From Eremophila alpestris peregrina (taxonomy: Eukaryota; Chordata; Aves; Passeriformes; Alaudidae): 64,000 nucleotides of DNA. The first letter of the stretch is position 1. Each line of letters starts with the position of its first letter. Of the stretch, positions 12,981 to 26,400 are shown one piece after another. The DNA is taken from positions 3,692,848-3,756,847 of the forward strand of contig WMCF01000055.1 in assembly GCA_009792885.1 (NCBI GenBank), written 5' to 3'. The notes under the pieces are model-generated. The model was not told the DNA's origin. It worked only from the letters and a program-made list of their open reading frames with translations, and did not search any database. Both the position numbers and the translations under genes were made by a program.

Positions 12981-15439
12981 ACCCTACTTTCTCTTGGAAT
13001 TTCTATCACCTGAAACACTGCTGGAATCAGGAGTGGTCACTTATTTGTTCTTCTCCATATGTTTCCTGTCTTTCTTCTTCTAATTCTCACTTCTCAGACT
13101 TTTGAGTAACTCAAAATTGGATAGGCTTGGAGTTTGCTAAATTGAATGGGCTAAAGCTAATGCTTCCTGAAGTGTTTTATGTTGATTGAATGTTGCTCTA
13201 ACTTTGTCAAGTTCTCTGATTTTCTCAAGTTTGCCAGTAAAGTTTTTTGTTGGCTTTTTTATCAGTATTTCTTTTGGGTGTCTAACACAAAGTACATGAA
13301 AAGCTATAAGCCCTTTTAAGAGTCTTGTCAAGTGAGTTTTTGAGGGCCTTACACCAACATAATTTATGTAATTTCCAACAAATGTAATAAGTTCCATCCC
13401 CTTACTTCTCCATTATTCTCTGTAATATCTTCTTTTTTGAAAAAACTAAACTGTCTTTTATTAATAAAAGTGTTAAACTGATAATGATGATGTGAAAAGC
13501 CAGAGGAAGAGGGGAGGAGCTGTCTACACAGGAAAAATTGTATCATACATTATTTACCCTATTTCACTCAAACTCCAAAGAAAAGGGAAAGACAGAATAA
13601 GTGACTTAATGTGAATTTCTGGATTAGACATGCAGATGAGTTATAAGGATTAAGGTCAAAGGATAGATAAAGGGCATAAATCTGCTCAACATTCATTAAG
13701 ATGCAGATGTTTTATTTAAAGACACTCCTAATTCAGACCAACATTAATAGAAAAAAATCTGTTAAGACCAGCACTGTCAGAAATCTACTAAAACAAGTTA
13801 TTTCTGAATCTTTGCATGTGACTTAAGCTAGTGACACAAAAATGCAACTGGATAATTAGACTTCCTTTTTGATGAAGTGCTTAAACCCCGTTTCAAGGCA
13901 AGTGCAGAAAACACTGCATACTATTACAAGTACTATGTCAATCCTTTGTAGTTAAAATTTCTTTTTCCCAAGAAAATCTCCTTATCTGATATAACCTATC
14001 AGCTAATTAGTAAATAGCCAATATCCAGTTAAAGGTCTATGAGTACACCGCACAAGCAATAGCATGTACTGTTCTGAGGTTGAGCATGTTTGGAAAACAA
14101 CAACAACGCACAGAACTCAACCACTTGTTCCAGTGGAATTCCTGGCTATGCCAAGAGGCCTTTGTGGCCATTAGATATTAGAAGGTTTTGGGTTTTTTTT
14201 AATCTTACACAAAAAACTCAGCTTCCATTTCTGCAATTTTAAGTGCTGCATGTATCTCTACAAGCCATGAAGTACAGAGCATTTTATTTTGTAAAATTTT
14301 TTCACATATTGACTTATGCAGGGGTTTAATATGCATGCAATGATCAGCATGCCTTCCTTTGGAGGTTTTTATTCTATTTCCTATAATCTTCTACACCAGC
14401 ACTTTAGAATGCACCCCATTCCATTTTATTGTCCTTCCAGAAAAAGTCACCATCAACTTATGTAAATAACTTTTTGTGCTGGACTTCTAGTTACAAAGAG
14501 GTCAATCTCATGTTATGTTCAGCAATGTTTTATTTTTACTGTGTCACCAAATAAATAGAGATAATACAGAACAGAGACCTGAGAAAGCATAAAGGCCTCT
14601 AAAGGCAGGAATTGGGACAAAACTGTGAGAGATTTTCACATCCTGTTCTTGTTCAAACAAGAAACACTTAAAGATAATATGTTTTAGTGGCACCTCAAAA
14701 ATATGCTATAGGATTTAAATGCCTGTTCAAATTTCCATAGTAAATCCTGCTTTGTGCCACTAAAGACTTGTCAAAGTTAATTTCCATCAGTATGAAATTT
14801 GGCGCAACAGCCTAATTTATGTGCATCTCTGTTTTTCTAATTTTGAAGAGCAGTTGATGCAAATTGTTCCAGACCTTTCCATTATTACGAGAAATTCATT
14901 ACTTTATTGCTTTTCTAACCAAAGAAAAACGCCAAGTAACAAAGAACTGATATAACCAGTTGAATTGTTCTTATTTTTTATTTTCTACAAGCAAAAGGAG
15001 TCCTCTAGAACTACATTATAAAAACTTCTTAACAAAGGCCTGCATAGATAGACTACAGTACATCCAAAACTACAGTATCAAATATGGAGAATAAGGACAA
15101 AGAATTTACCACATTTTATAAATTAAAACATGTCAGTGTCCACTATAGCATCTCTTACTTGGGCAAATCTGCTATTAATTTCAGCCTAGACAGTTTCAAT
15201 ATTAATCTCATTATCACTCCATGTTAATAGCAGCTTTGTAATGGACAATTCCTCTTACAGTAAGCCAGTTTTTATTGGTCTTTAGGAAGGTCTGTAACAG
15301 GACTTTGTGAAAAAATCCTCACCCAGCTCTGGGTGCCCATAACATGGGAAAGCAGAGTCTTGAGTCATCCTTCAACACATACCAGAAGAACAGATCCATG
15401 AAGAAACACAGTTACTGGAAAGTTCCTCTAAGTTCCTCC
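12981..15439. other. Intergenic AT-rich sequence
   Basis: No gene was recognised. A minus-strand frame at 13137-13397 is open for 86 codons with a somewhat protein-like lysine- and leucine-rich composition, but no domain was recognised and there is no splice context. I leave it as non-coding. Confidence 0.5.
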
Positions 15440-15575
15440 ACAGTCACAGAACACTCAGAGTTGGAAGAGACCCAGAAGGCTCCTCTAATTCTAAAGTGAA
15501 TGTCCTAGACATGGGTCAATCCCACAATCTTGGCATCCTTAGCACCATTCTCTAACCAACTGAGTTAGTCTCAGT
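15440..15575 (-). mobile_element. CR1 LINE 3'-end fragment
   Basis: The plus strand reads CACAGAACACTCAGAGTTGG followed by AAGAGACCCAGAAGG, the reverse complement of the conserved avian CR1 3' tail. Further along, CCCACAATCTTGGCATCC and CACCATTCTCTAACCAACTG are also diagnostic of a CR1 subfamily. The element is short, 5'-truncated and diverged. Confidence 0.75.
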
Positions 15576-17374
15576 GTCAATCTGTCCTGCCTTGCCAAAG
15601 ACTGAAGCAGACCTTAAACAGTATCTGTCAAAACACCAGGTGCTTCAACATTTAGGGATCAGCAGATTAAAACACAGTTTAAAAAGCTTTCAAACGTACA
15701 TATTTACTGTGCTTCAGTTTGCACAGTGGTAAGCTAAATCAAAGCACCCCTTATACATCTGTCAAGCAGATAGCCAGCCCATGGAATCAGATTAAAATGA
15801 AACCAAAGTAAGCAAAAAGGACAAAAGGTGCATTGATATGCTTCAAGCATGCACATGCAGTCCTCAGCTCCTCGCAGTTCACTCAGTACATCTCTCCCAG
15901 TTGGTTCACATCACTTCACACAGTCAGAGCAGCCAGAGACAGTCCAGCCAAACAGCCAAGAGGAGAAAACCCTGCCCTGTGTAGGAAACCTCATTCCTTT
16001 TCTGGACATGGCAGTCCCCATTTAAACCTAGCTAAAGCTTTACAAGATTGTCTGTATTTTAATACACACACAGGAAGAATTTATGTTAACCACAGCAACC
16101 AGGCAGCACAGCCCTCAGAGCCATTCACTCCCATTCTCACTATGTTGCCAACACTGTTATTTCACAGCTGAATTTGAACACCTGACCCAGTTATCAGCAG
16201 AAAACATCTTAGAACAAATTCACAAAATGTACATAAAAGACAAATGAGAGACAGCCACTCAGCTGTTCATCCAAATAATCCTAAGGGAATCTGAATACAG
16301 AGAAGCTGAATAACTGCATCCTGTAACTTGTCACCTGCAGAGCACATACAGAAGAGGAGTTGTCTGTTTGCCGTGTAACAATCTTTAAAACTGGTTTCAA
16401 GAGAAGAGTAAGTTTTAATCCACCCTTGTGTGCAAAGTAAAAAGGAAAATCCATTAAAAGAAAAAAAATAGTATTAGCAGACATAAACACAAACCAAGGA
16501 AGAAGACTGATTTGTTCTGGGCAAGTAATCACTTCTCAGTTTGAGCTGAAGCCCTTCAAAGGGGTCATGGAACACAGGGATAATGTTGTCAATAAAGTAC
16601 ACTCATGTTTCCTAGAAGCCTTTGTCACAAATCCTCATTAAAGGCTCCTAAAGAAACTGAGTTGTAATTAGATGAGAGAAGATCCCACCCTTAGTTTCCT
16701 ATCTTTTGATCACTTATTAATGAAAAAAGTAAATTGCCCTTTCAAAGCAGTTGTTAAGTTAGTCCTTGAAATATATATGGTTCTTCAGTGCACTCAAGTG
16801 AACAAGGTGGGGCAGAGATTAGATGAAGCATGAAGAGAAAGGACAACAGGGTAAAGTGTCTATCATATGAGAGGTGAGGACTACTGTGACATGTTGGAGA
16901 GTACCTAAAGCAAATGAGTAAAGATGAATGCAAAAGTGTACATTCAGGAAAAAAACAATTATTTCTGCCTCACAAAAACAAATCAAGGACAGAGTTACCA
17001 CTGAAGAAAAATACTAGAATTAACTCACTATTCAAAAGCAGACAAATAGAAAGTTTGAGATTATTAGGAAAGGAACAGTAAACCAAAAAAGCATCAAGCT
17101 ACTCCTCCTAAAGACCATACAGACACTTATAAAGCCATACTGCATACAATTCTATTAATCCCATTTCAGAAATATCAAACAAGTAGAAAATATGCAGATT
17201 GTTGTGAGGATAATCAAAGATATGGGAAAATCTTCTTTGGAAGAGGATTAACTAGATTAGTTCGCTATCTTAAAACTAGTAGCAACCTACAAAATTGCAC
17301 ATAGCATAAAGAAGCTGAAGAGGAGAGTTACTCTGTTCTATAGCAAGGGAAGGGGGAACAACTAGGTATCCCCC
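15576..17374. other. Intergenic sequence, nothing recognised
   Basis: This is AT-rich. The ORFs at 15833-16171 (+) and 16281-16532 (-) have no recognisable domain, no CpG-rich promoter and no splice context. Confidence 0.5.
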
Positions 17375-17990
17375 AGCAGAGTCATCATGAGCCAGGTGTG
17401 CTCACATGGCCAAGAAGGCCAATGGAATCCTGTTTTGTATCAAAAATGGTCTGGCCAGGAGAAACAAGGCAGCAATTGTCCCTCTGCACCCAGTATCTGA
17501 GGTGTGGTGTCACCAGTGACATGTCCAGTTCTGAGCCCCTCACTTCAAGAAAGACATGGAGGTGCTGGAGCAAGTCCAGAGAAGAGCAACAGAGATGGTG
17601 AAGAGTGTAGAGGGCAAGTCCTGTGAGGAGCAGCTGAGCTTACTGAGTGGTTTAACCTGGAGAAAAGGAGGCTCGGGGAGACCTTATTGCCCTCTACAAC
17701 TCCCTGAGCGGACGTTGCTGTAAAGTGGGGGTCAGCTTCTTCCCCCTGGTAACAAGCAACAGGACAAGAGGAAATGGCCTCAAGCTGCACCAGGGGAGGT
17801 TCAGGAAGAACTTTTCATGGAAAGGATGGTTAAGCCTTGGAATGGGCTGCTCAGAACCATCCTTGGAAGTCTTCAAGAAACAGCTGGATGTTGCACTTAG
17901 TGCTATGGTTTGGCAGACAAGGTGGTGTTTGATCAAAGGTTGGACACAGTGATCTTGGAAGTCTTTTCTAACCCTCATGGTTCTAAAAGC
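17375..17990 (+). mobile_element. CR1 LINE, 3' part of ORF2 and 3' UTR
   Basis: This is the distal end of CR1 ORF2. Recognisable landmarks in order are GTGGCCAAGAAGGCCAATGG-like sequence near 17405, TGTCCAGTTCTGAGCCCCTC near 17521, GAGCAAGTCCAGAGAAGAGC near 17570, GAGAAAAGGAGGCTCGGGGA near 17660, GGAAATGGCCTCAAGCTGCA near 17772 and the 3' tail GATCTTGGAAGTCTTTTCTA near 17952. It is 5'-truncated, as most CR1 copies are. The frame is broken by stops, so it is not mobile. Confidence 0.92.
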
Positions 17991-20624
17991 TGGCCTAGAA
18001 TTACTTTCACTTGGCCAGTTCTTGTGTAACACAGAATTCCACAGCCTGCATAGTGTTCCAAGAAGGTCAGTGGAAGAGTTTTTTTCCTCTCAATTCAAAC
18101 TTTCCTTAAAACATTCATTAAAACTAATGTTAGCATAAGACTTATTTGATTACTTCAAATGTTAAAGCTTCAGAAAAAAAGCCGAAAAACTGGTCATTGT
18201 CAGGTATTTCATTATTTGCAGTTAGAGAACAGTTTATTTTTTACACATCATAGTCTTTGTGTTCAAAACTACTGTCAGTCCCTGTCTGCTGCTCTCATGG
18301 GAGGCAGAAGGAAAAGCAGAAGTGTCAACTTTAGTATCTCTCACCCACAGTCCCCCTTCCCTGAGTATCAAGTCCACTCTCCAGAGAGCTACTCAACTTC
18401 CACAGAAACCACCAAGACAAATACTTGGATACCTAGATGTATATGCATCCACTTCCTGTGAGATCTAAAACTTCACCTCCTTTTGATTCTATGCCAGCTA
18501 AAAAAAGGGTAGATGAAAATAGCCTAACAAAAATCAGTAAGTCTTTTGCCCATCTCTATCAGCAACCTCAACACTGAAACTAGTCAAACAGCTGTCTGAA
18601 GTAAGCCTGCAATTTCATCTAAATGCTGGACTATAGCATGCAACAAAATAAAAAAACCCCTGTAATAATAGAAACAACCAAGACAAAAAAAAAAAACCCC
18701 GCATGACACCAAACCAATAACCTGTCAGAGAATCAGCAACTGTTAGACAGATTTCCTAGTACAGGCCTAGCCATGGACTTCTTTGGAGTAGCTATAAATC
18801 AGCGTGCCATGTTGACAAACAGTTGGCTAATCAGGAGTCTGTACACCCATTAATCCATCTATTACTGTAATAAAACTGCTGAGGTTTATTCTGGACTTCA
18901 TGGGCACAGTAGTTTGTCCTTCCCATCCAAAATCAAAGATTGATTGGTGCAACTTTGAGCAATTATTTTGAAGTAATGCATCAATTTATATAAAACATTG
19001 ATCTCTTTCACAAAAATTTTTTACACTAACCGGAAGGTACTGAAAAGATTAAAGATCAAGGACCATCCATTTAGTACAAAAGGACTCCCTCTTCAAAAAT
19101 CATTTTGACAAGGATTAAGAAAACATAAAAGCATTCCACACACTATTCTTGTTAAACTGAACTCCTCCTACAGCTCCTTAAGAAAGCAGAACAGAGAGGC
19201 ATACCTTTCATCACAGGAAAAGATAATATATGAAGACCAAGCTCCAGCTTGACCTTTATCTTCCTAAGTGATAACTCTCAAAAGTGACCAAAAGGTTAAC
19301 TAAACTCTAAAAAGGTCATCTGTCTTTAATCTGGCTATATAGATCCTTTTCTGATGTTCAATAATACACAGCTACTGTTCATTAAATATCACACGTCCAT
19401 TCTGTGCTTTCACCTTCTGTTTTCAGCAGCAACTAGATTTTTTTTCTGTCATATTAAACAGCTGGCAACTTTTTCCAGTCCAGCACATTTTCTGGGATAG
19501 GAAGTGTTTTATGGTTATGTAAATAAGTTCCCAACAGTTCTCCTGCTATAACAATTCCGTAATGTTGGATATATATTCTGAGCACATTAGTGCCATCCTT
19601 GATCCACTACGCATCTTTCCTTCTTCTGAGATATAACAGTCACCTCTTCTGCTCCTCACAAGTGATGCAGCACAAGTCATGTTCAACTAAGTATTATTTC
19701 AAAGGAATTAGATAATCCCAAATTTATACCAGAAACTAAACACTCAATTTCAAATTCAGTATACAAAGTAATGTTATATAGGATCAGGTTCTTCAGATGT
19801 CTAGAGAGTTCAGAACGAACTGAAATATTTTTTCTTAAGAAATTGTATTGTTACATGTGCAAATACATCCTGAAAGTTCACACACATGATCTTATTGAAC
19901 AGCACAGGTTATTCTCATTAGTTTCTTCTCTTTTCTGCTTGCTGTTTTGCAAGTACTGCTAGTTACAGTCTAGGGTCAAAACTGCAGGGAATTAAGCTTA
20001 CCACTTTTTTCATCCTTTCAAGAACAGCAGTATTCTGAAGGCCTAGTTCCTTCCACTCTTCATAAATCATAATCCAGTTGATAAAATATCAGAAAAACTA
20101 GTGTTACCTTCCCATTTTTCATCAGGTCTGCAATGAAACCCATGAAAAATATTCTAACACTCCTCTGGTTAGCTTTCATGTTTTCTGCACATCTCCCTAA
20201 AGTCAATCTGAAATATTCACAGTGGAGAACCTTTTGTTTATGAAAGTTTTGTATATTTTATCTTTGTAAACAGAATTTAGGAAAAAAACCCACCAAAACA
20301 ACCACCTCTTTTGAAAACTAAACTCTTCAAACAACCACCTAAGCAGAAGCACTGCACCAGGTCCCTCAAAAACATGCTGCTGCTAGATGGGCTTCTCCAG
20401 TCCTCTTTGCTCCTGGAATTAAAGAATCTAAGTGACCTACAGGCAGATACTACTTATTCTCTTGACTGACAGCAATACAGAAAGAAGACTGTACTTCCCC
20501 ATCTACACTAAAAATTTTCCTCTGACTCTATTAGCTATAATATAATAAATATATCAGGCATATAATACAATTGTTGCTACAACTAATATTCATATATTGA
20601 TATAGACAGCCCTGTTATTATCCT
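17991..20624. other. Intergenic sequence, nothing recognised
   Basis: AT-rich sequence with A-runs near 18646-18705. No repeat family or exon was recognised. Confidence 0.5.
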
Positions 20625-21340
20625 CCCTGGTTGGCAGTGCTGAGGTTGATAAGAAGGCCACCAGGGTAATTAAAAAGTCCTTCAAGGCTCTGGGTCAACT
20701 GGTTGGTGGAGCAGCAGCAGAGGTGGTGCTCTGCTCAGCCCCTTCAGTCACTGGGATGAATGATGAAAGGACCAGGAGAACCCACACTATCAATGAACAG
20801 GTGGCATCATCTGTGGAATTTCTGGGGTTTTGATCATGGGGCAATTTATTTGGCACCAGGCCTGCTAGAATCAGATGGGCTTCATCTGCCTAACAAGGGC
20901 AAAAGGATCCTAGCCCATGAGTTTGTTGAGAAGGCTTTAAAAGAGGTTTGAAGGCAGAAGGGGATGCAAGTAGGCTCTCCAGAAAAAGCCCAAGGGTGGT
21001 AAGGCAGAGTTAGGGGTGAAGTCAGTAGCCCCGCTGAGGTGCATGTATGCCAATGCACACAGATGGGTAACAAGCATGAGCTGGAGGCCAAAGCTATGAT
21101 GTAGCTGCCATCATGGAAACATGGTGGGATGAATCACATAGCTGGAGCACTGCACTGGATGGTACCAGCTCTTCAGAAGAGACAGGAAAGGGGGAAGAGG
21201 TGGAGGCTCTACATGTTAGGAAGGCTCTTGACACTATAAAACTTGAGGTCAGTGATGATAAGGTCAAGTGCCCACAGGTAAGAATCAGGGCAAAGGGCAA
21301 CAAGGCCACCATCCTGGGTGGGAGTCTGGCATACCCCTAG
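20625..21340 (+). mobile_element. CR1 LINE 5' fragment: end of ORF1 and start of ORF2
   Basis: This CR1 piece comes from the 5' half of the element, unlike the usual 3' fragments. The frame at 20760-20951 ends with the ORF1 C-terminal esterase-like block, including ESDGLHLPNKGKRILAHE (the DGxHLxxxGxRIL motif of CR1 ORF1), then a stop. After a short spacer the frame at about 21113-21335 gives METWWDESHSW and downstream sequence typical of the start of the ORF2 endonuclease domain. Upstream ORF1 sequence reading ERTRRTHTIN is in a shifted frame near 20770-20800. The copy ends near 21340 without the rest of ORF2, so it is truncated on both sides. Confidence 0.85.
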
Positions 21341-22661
21341 CAGCCACTGAGTAGGAGGCAGGGCTGCCTATCCTAGGGACCGACAAAAGAGGCACATGTC
21401 AGTCCTGATTTCCTGGATGAAAATTAATAATGGTTCCAAGGCTCCAAGCAAACTGAGTTTCAGTGTGATGAGGAATGCTCATAACAGCACCTGGAATTCT
21501 GTCCTCTCTACTGTTCTGAGTGCTGTACAATCCTTAGCACAGAGCCTAATTTTTTAAGCAGCATTTTAGTCTGATTTCTTCAGAGAACAGTTGAAGAAGC
21601 ATGCAGAAGCATGCAACTCTCATATGCCAAGGGATGTAAATTCTCTCACGTGATTATTGCCCAGGACCTGAAACCCTAAGTACCAGTTTATCTCCTAAGA
21701 TGGCAAAATCAACAAAACTGATTGATCCCAATATAGAAAAGGGTGCAGCTAAGCAAGCTACAGCTTGCATTTCACAACCTTGTATGCTCCTGGGCAAGTC
21801 TGCAGAGGATACCTGGTTAATCTATACAGCTGCATTTCAAGAGAAATGTTGGTTTATGAATCAGTGGATACATGAACTCGCCTCACCACTCTTGCCTCTC
21901 ACTGAAGACACAGCTCTCGTGTCAAAGATAATCCAGTCTTACAAGTCAAAGCAAAAGGAAGGATGGTTTGTCAAAAGCAAATGAGGATAGGAGAGATGAA
22001 AGAGACTCCACGCCTCAGATATAAGTCTAATGTTAGTAAAAAAAGTAAGAAAGTATCTGAACAGATAGGGATAGCCTGAGAGTTTTATATCTGTTTCTTC
22101 TGCCTGAAAAAACCCAGTATGACAGTAAAATTACCACAGTTTCATTTCAGTCATCTAAATCCAACCTTTGCCCATTTATCTTGCAACATCTGGCAGAAAT
22201 GGGAAAAGGTTCAAGGGATAAACAGCATACCATGTGCTATGGGTCAGCATCATAAGCCTCTGGTGCATTTGAGGTTACTCACCATCAGAAAATTTCTTCA
22301 TAATGTGGTACGAAATTAATTATCTGCAAACCCTGGGACTGAGCCCACTGGAGACATTACCCTGCAAGTGGGACCCAGCAGCCCACTTGTTCATATTTTG
22401 TTGTAAGAGGGCAAGGAAGCATCAGTCTTGACAGCCACCTTCATCTCTACATGGTCAGTTCTCAAGCACTGATTTTTCAAAGAAATAAAACACTGGTGAG
22501 TGAAATGCAACATACCAGCCAACACAGCTATAATTGTGGCATCCCCAATATATAAAGTAGTCTCAACAGAGAAAAGGGTGGATAAGGGCTGCAATCATTA
22601 AATCACTTCTTGAACCTTCCAATGGCATGCTTGTTTACCTGCATCTGAGCTCACAAATGTA
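21341..22661. other. Intergenic sequence between CR1 and LTR
   Basis: No gene was recognised. The ORF at 21700-21984 (94 codons) has no domain that I know. The region could include degraded CR1 sequence adjoining the fragment to its left. Confidence 0.45.
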
Positions 22662-22667
22662 GTGAGG
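22662..22667. repeat. Target-site duplication, left copy (GTGAGG)
   Basis: The six bases immediately before the LTR are repeated exactly at 23256-23261 after its other end. Six-base duplications are typical of alpha/beta-type (class II, ERVK-like) retroviral integration. Confidence 0.88.
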
Positions 22668-23255
22668 TGTTGTGGCTCACTTCGATATCACTGCCATTTA
22701 CAGGGGGTGTGACACCATCCCCCAGGGCTCTGTGTGTCCCAGGCAGTCACAGCTGGATCAGTGTAAAGAATGTGAGATGGGCCCGGCTTGCAGCTCTGAG
22801 AACTGTTTATTATAAAAGCACAACATAAAACACAGCCTAACTCGAAGACAGAACAGAGGCTAGGGCCTAAGAATCTCTAAAAGAGAACCAAAGAAAAAAG
22901 TCTCCCCCTCGGGGCAGGGCATCAGGTTTTAAGGGACCACTTTGGGGGAGTGTTCAGGGCAGGGATCCAATAGAGAAAGGGGGACGAGGCAGGGATTACA
23001 ATACTGAAACCAATAAGGGAACACAGAGGGAGGGGAGCAACCTAAACAACTAATGAGGCATCAAAGACTTGGAGGATTGATAGGGAACAGTCTGGAAGAA
23101 GGGGCAGGGTAAGGGAATGATTGACAACTACGTAAGCAAATGCAATTCAGGCAGTACCAACAGTACAGGGAAGGAGGGGGGTACAACTTCGGATCAAATT
23201 ATTAGTGTAAAGGGACAACAGAAGAAACCATTTAACATAGAAATACATCACAACA
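22668..23255 (-). mobile_element. Solo LTR of an endogenous retrovirus (588 bp)
   Basis: The element begins TGTTGTGG and ends CACAACA on the plus strand, a perfect 7-bp terminal inverted repeat with the canonical TG...CA ends. It is flanked by exact GTGAGG duplications. Its orientation is minus: a minus-strand AATAAA lies at 22806-22811, with a TTAAAA-type TATA-like box upstream near 22928-22935 and ATTGG boxes further upstream. No internal gag, pol or env lies next to it, so it is a solo LTR left by recombination between the two LTRs of a former provirus. The intact boundaries suggest a relatively recent insertion. Confidence 0.9.
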
Positions 23256-23261
23256 GTGAGG
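23256..23261. repeat. Target-site duplication, right copy (GTGAGG)
   Basis: Exact match to 22662-22667. It fixes the right boundary of the solo LTR. Confidence 0.88.
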
Positions 23262-26200
23262 AAGACCGTTATTAAGCAAGAAGTGGGCACTAGGGAAAAG
23301 CACTTCCTCACCAGCATGATTAAAGGCATTTCCACAGAAAAAGACTTATAAGATGTTTCATTGTATGCAACAACAATAACCAGGTGCTTTATAGACAGCA
23401 GTACGAAATGCAATTTCTTTTAAATTGAGGTTATTTCCATCAGAAAAGTTCAGACCTTACCCTCTATGAAGAAAAAAGAAATCTGCAAGCAATTTAAAAG
23501 TAGTCTTTTTCTTAAATAAAGAAAACAAGACTTTTATGCATCAACAGACACAAAACCACCTACATAACAAAAAGTAAATGGTTAAGTATCTGTAACTTAA
23601 ATTTCCAATAAAGCATCGTTGCTATTGAAAGAGAATCTCCCATTCCTTGAATCACATTTCTTCTCCACGTTAAAACAAAAAGACCAGGCTGAAACAAAAT
23701 CCATGATCATACCAAATTTGAACTCAAGAAAACTTGGAGGGATGGCTGCCTAATCCTTTAACGCCTTTTTCAAGAGAACAGGCTCACAGACCCAAACAGT
23801 ATTGTATCACTGTGCACCCAGAGATCCTTTTGCAAGGCAATATATAAGCAGAAAAAAAAAACAAACCACAGAAGGTTATCAGAATAAGAAAGTGCTGAGG
23901 TAGGAGAAACACTTCTCTCCCTCTACTCACATCCCTGAAATAAGGATAGAGGTCCCTCAGAGGCCTGATTACTAGCCCAACAGCTTTCAGCACATTCTCA
24001 AGTTGAGCAGCCATCAGACAAACCTCTCTTTGGTCTTTAAAGTCTGTATCCCCTCCTGCAGCTGGGCTTGGCCAGCAGCTCCCTGCTGAAAGCAGAATCT
24101 CCACTTGCTACCTTTCTCATTAGCTGATTGCTTCACTTTGTCCTCCAGAGCCTCCCTCAGTCTGAAAGCACTAGGAAAGGAGAAATTTGCCACAGAAAAT
24201 AAAATACGCCCAAGAGTGCAGCAGCTCCCAGGACATCAGATACAGTTTCTCTTCCCTGTGCAGCCACGACTTATTACATACATTTAATATTATATTCAGC
24301 TTATGTTCAGCTCAAATATATTTGTGTACTGCCCTACAAAAACACTAGTTCAGGTCCCAGAAGTAAAACAGCAACCACAACACTGGTTTGCATCTTTTTT
24401 TGGGAGCAAAGAGGAAAACTCACTGAGGGGAGGATTTCATGCTGCAGACACCTGAGCTAGGCTGAATGATCCCTGCACCGTGTTAGAGTGGACATGCACT
24501 GTCTTCTCTTTTGATTTCAGCCCTCTAAAGCATGCCCTGACCACAACAGCTGGGTTTTGTGAGGTTATAGAACAAATTATCTGCTGAACAATTAAATACT
24601 CCCTTTTTAATTATTCATCTTTCATTTGACAGAATGAAGCTACTACCCATATGCTGGGAGCAAGGATTCACTTTCATGATGAAAACATACAACTTATTTC
24701 CTTCTCATCTCCATGAATATTTTCTGAAGTGTTAATCCAAGCAAAACTTTTTAAAAATAATTTCCTTGACTAAAAGCAAAAGACAAGCCAAGATTCAAAG
24801 ATATGAGATCTTACCAGAAAAATCATACTTCCCACAAAGCTCCCTCTCTCTTCCCAGTGCCAGAAACTTGTTGGTTACAGGGAAGAAAATGTATTGCTCA
24901 TACTGCTGTTCTTACTGCAGAATAACAGCTAGCAGCAGAGAAAAGAAATAGCATCTAAGAATAAAAGGAGAACCTATGCCTGCTCTTCAAAATGACAACT
25001 TGTGTCCGGTTTCCCAGAAATTAATAGGTCTTGATCTCAATATCCCTTCAAAAATCCAAGATTTCAGCTATTTCTGCAATCTAAAAACTTCATTAAAACT
25101 TCTCTTGCCTTTCAAAACTTGAACTCCAGAAGCAGTTTCAAGATAATGATCATAGCAAAGTGTGGAACTAAGTTCATTACGTATTTCCAAGACAAATTCA
25201 CTTCTCACTGACAGTGAATTTGAATTAAGATGTATGACCTCATGAAGCTGATAATCTAGTGAAGAATTTAAATACAGAGAAAGGGGGGAGGAAATGAGCG
25301 TGTTAGAAATAGGACAATGAACTATACAGTCATAAACACTTCAAATTGTTCCATGACTTGTTTCTACCACACAGAGTTGGTTGCTTTAGCTGATCAGCTG
25401 CAAAGATGCTCTAAGTCAGTGGCCCCTAAATTGGGGTGTATGTACCCCATGGACTGTGCAAGACAATCCATCAGTGTGCAGAAAAAATGTGTATATTTCA
25501 TAAATATTTTTAGTAGGATTGTTTCTTCTTTACCTTATCTTTCTCCACTTTCTATTTTTGTGTACGTTTTATGATGTTCAAATTAGCACAGTAGTGCATA
25601 TGTATAATTTATAATGCATGCATTTTTTCCTTTTACAGACATACAGGCAAAAAAGTTTGGGGAGCTGTTCTGCATAGTTCATCCACCCAAGAGTAACAAT
25701 CTTAATATCTTTAAAGTATTTACATTATTCTCAAACACCCAGAACTCCCACAAATTTCTATTCCATCTCCAAGCCATTCCAAGCTACAAACAACTCAATA
25801 TTAGTACCATTTAAACACACCTAGCTATACCACAAACAAATCCTAGCACATGTTCAGTCTCATCATTGTTTCTTTATAACCTCTGAACAGAGATAATCCA
25901 TTTTCAAGTACTCGAGGAAAATGAAGATTTCTGTTATAGTCTTCAAACTGGCTAGATCAAGGCAGTGGCTTTCTGTGGATACAGAACAAAAAAGGGGGAT
26001 ATTTCTAAAGCTTGTACGCAACAATCATCACTCAGCCATGGCAGAGCAAGTTCCTTAAATTCTTAGATTTCAGCCTGTCTTTAGCTGAAGCAAATCCCTG
26101 ACTGCTTGACCCTTTAAAAAAAAAAAAAGCTTTTATCAATATGCATAGAGAACTTCAAGATTCTGACAATATTACCTCTAGAGCAGTTATTTTCTGCTCA

Positions 26201-26400
26201 GCTTTACTTTATTTCATCATTTATTATGCCTTGATTTCTGGTATTTTTAGAGCCATACCAATAAGCAGAGAACAGAGGTTGACTTTTATCAACCTTTTAT
26301 CAAAAGCAGTACCCCAGTACTGAGGTTCAGTATTTGAAAGGAAACGCATACACAGTAACACTCCAAAAGACCATCCTACAGTGTTCTAAGCCTACACCAG
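23262..26400. other. Intergenic AT-rich sequence
   Basis: No gene or repeat was recognised on either strand. The minus-strand ORF at 23784-24104 (106 codons) lacks any recognisable domain. Confidence 0.5.

Noticed and set aside
13137..13397. 86-codon minus-strand ORF with a somewhat protein-like sequence
   Set aside because: Composition is suggestive but no motif is identifiable and there is no supporting context. It is kept only as a note in the region description.
21700..21984. 94-codon plus-strand ORF as a gene
   Set aside because: No recognisable family, no promoter and no splice sites. It lies next to a CR1 fragment and could be chance or decayed repeat.
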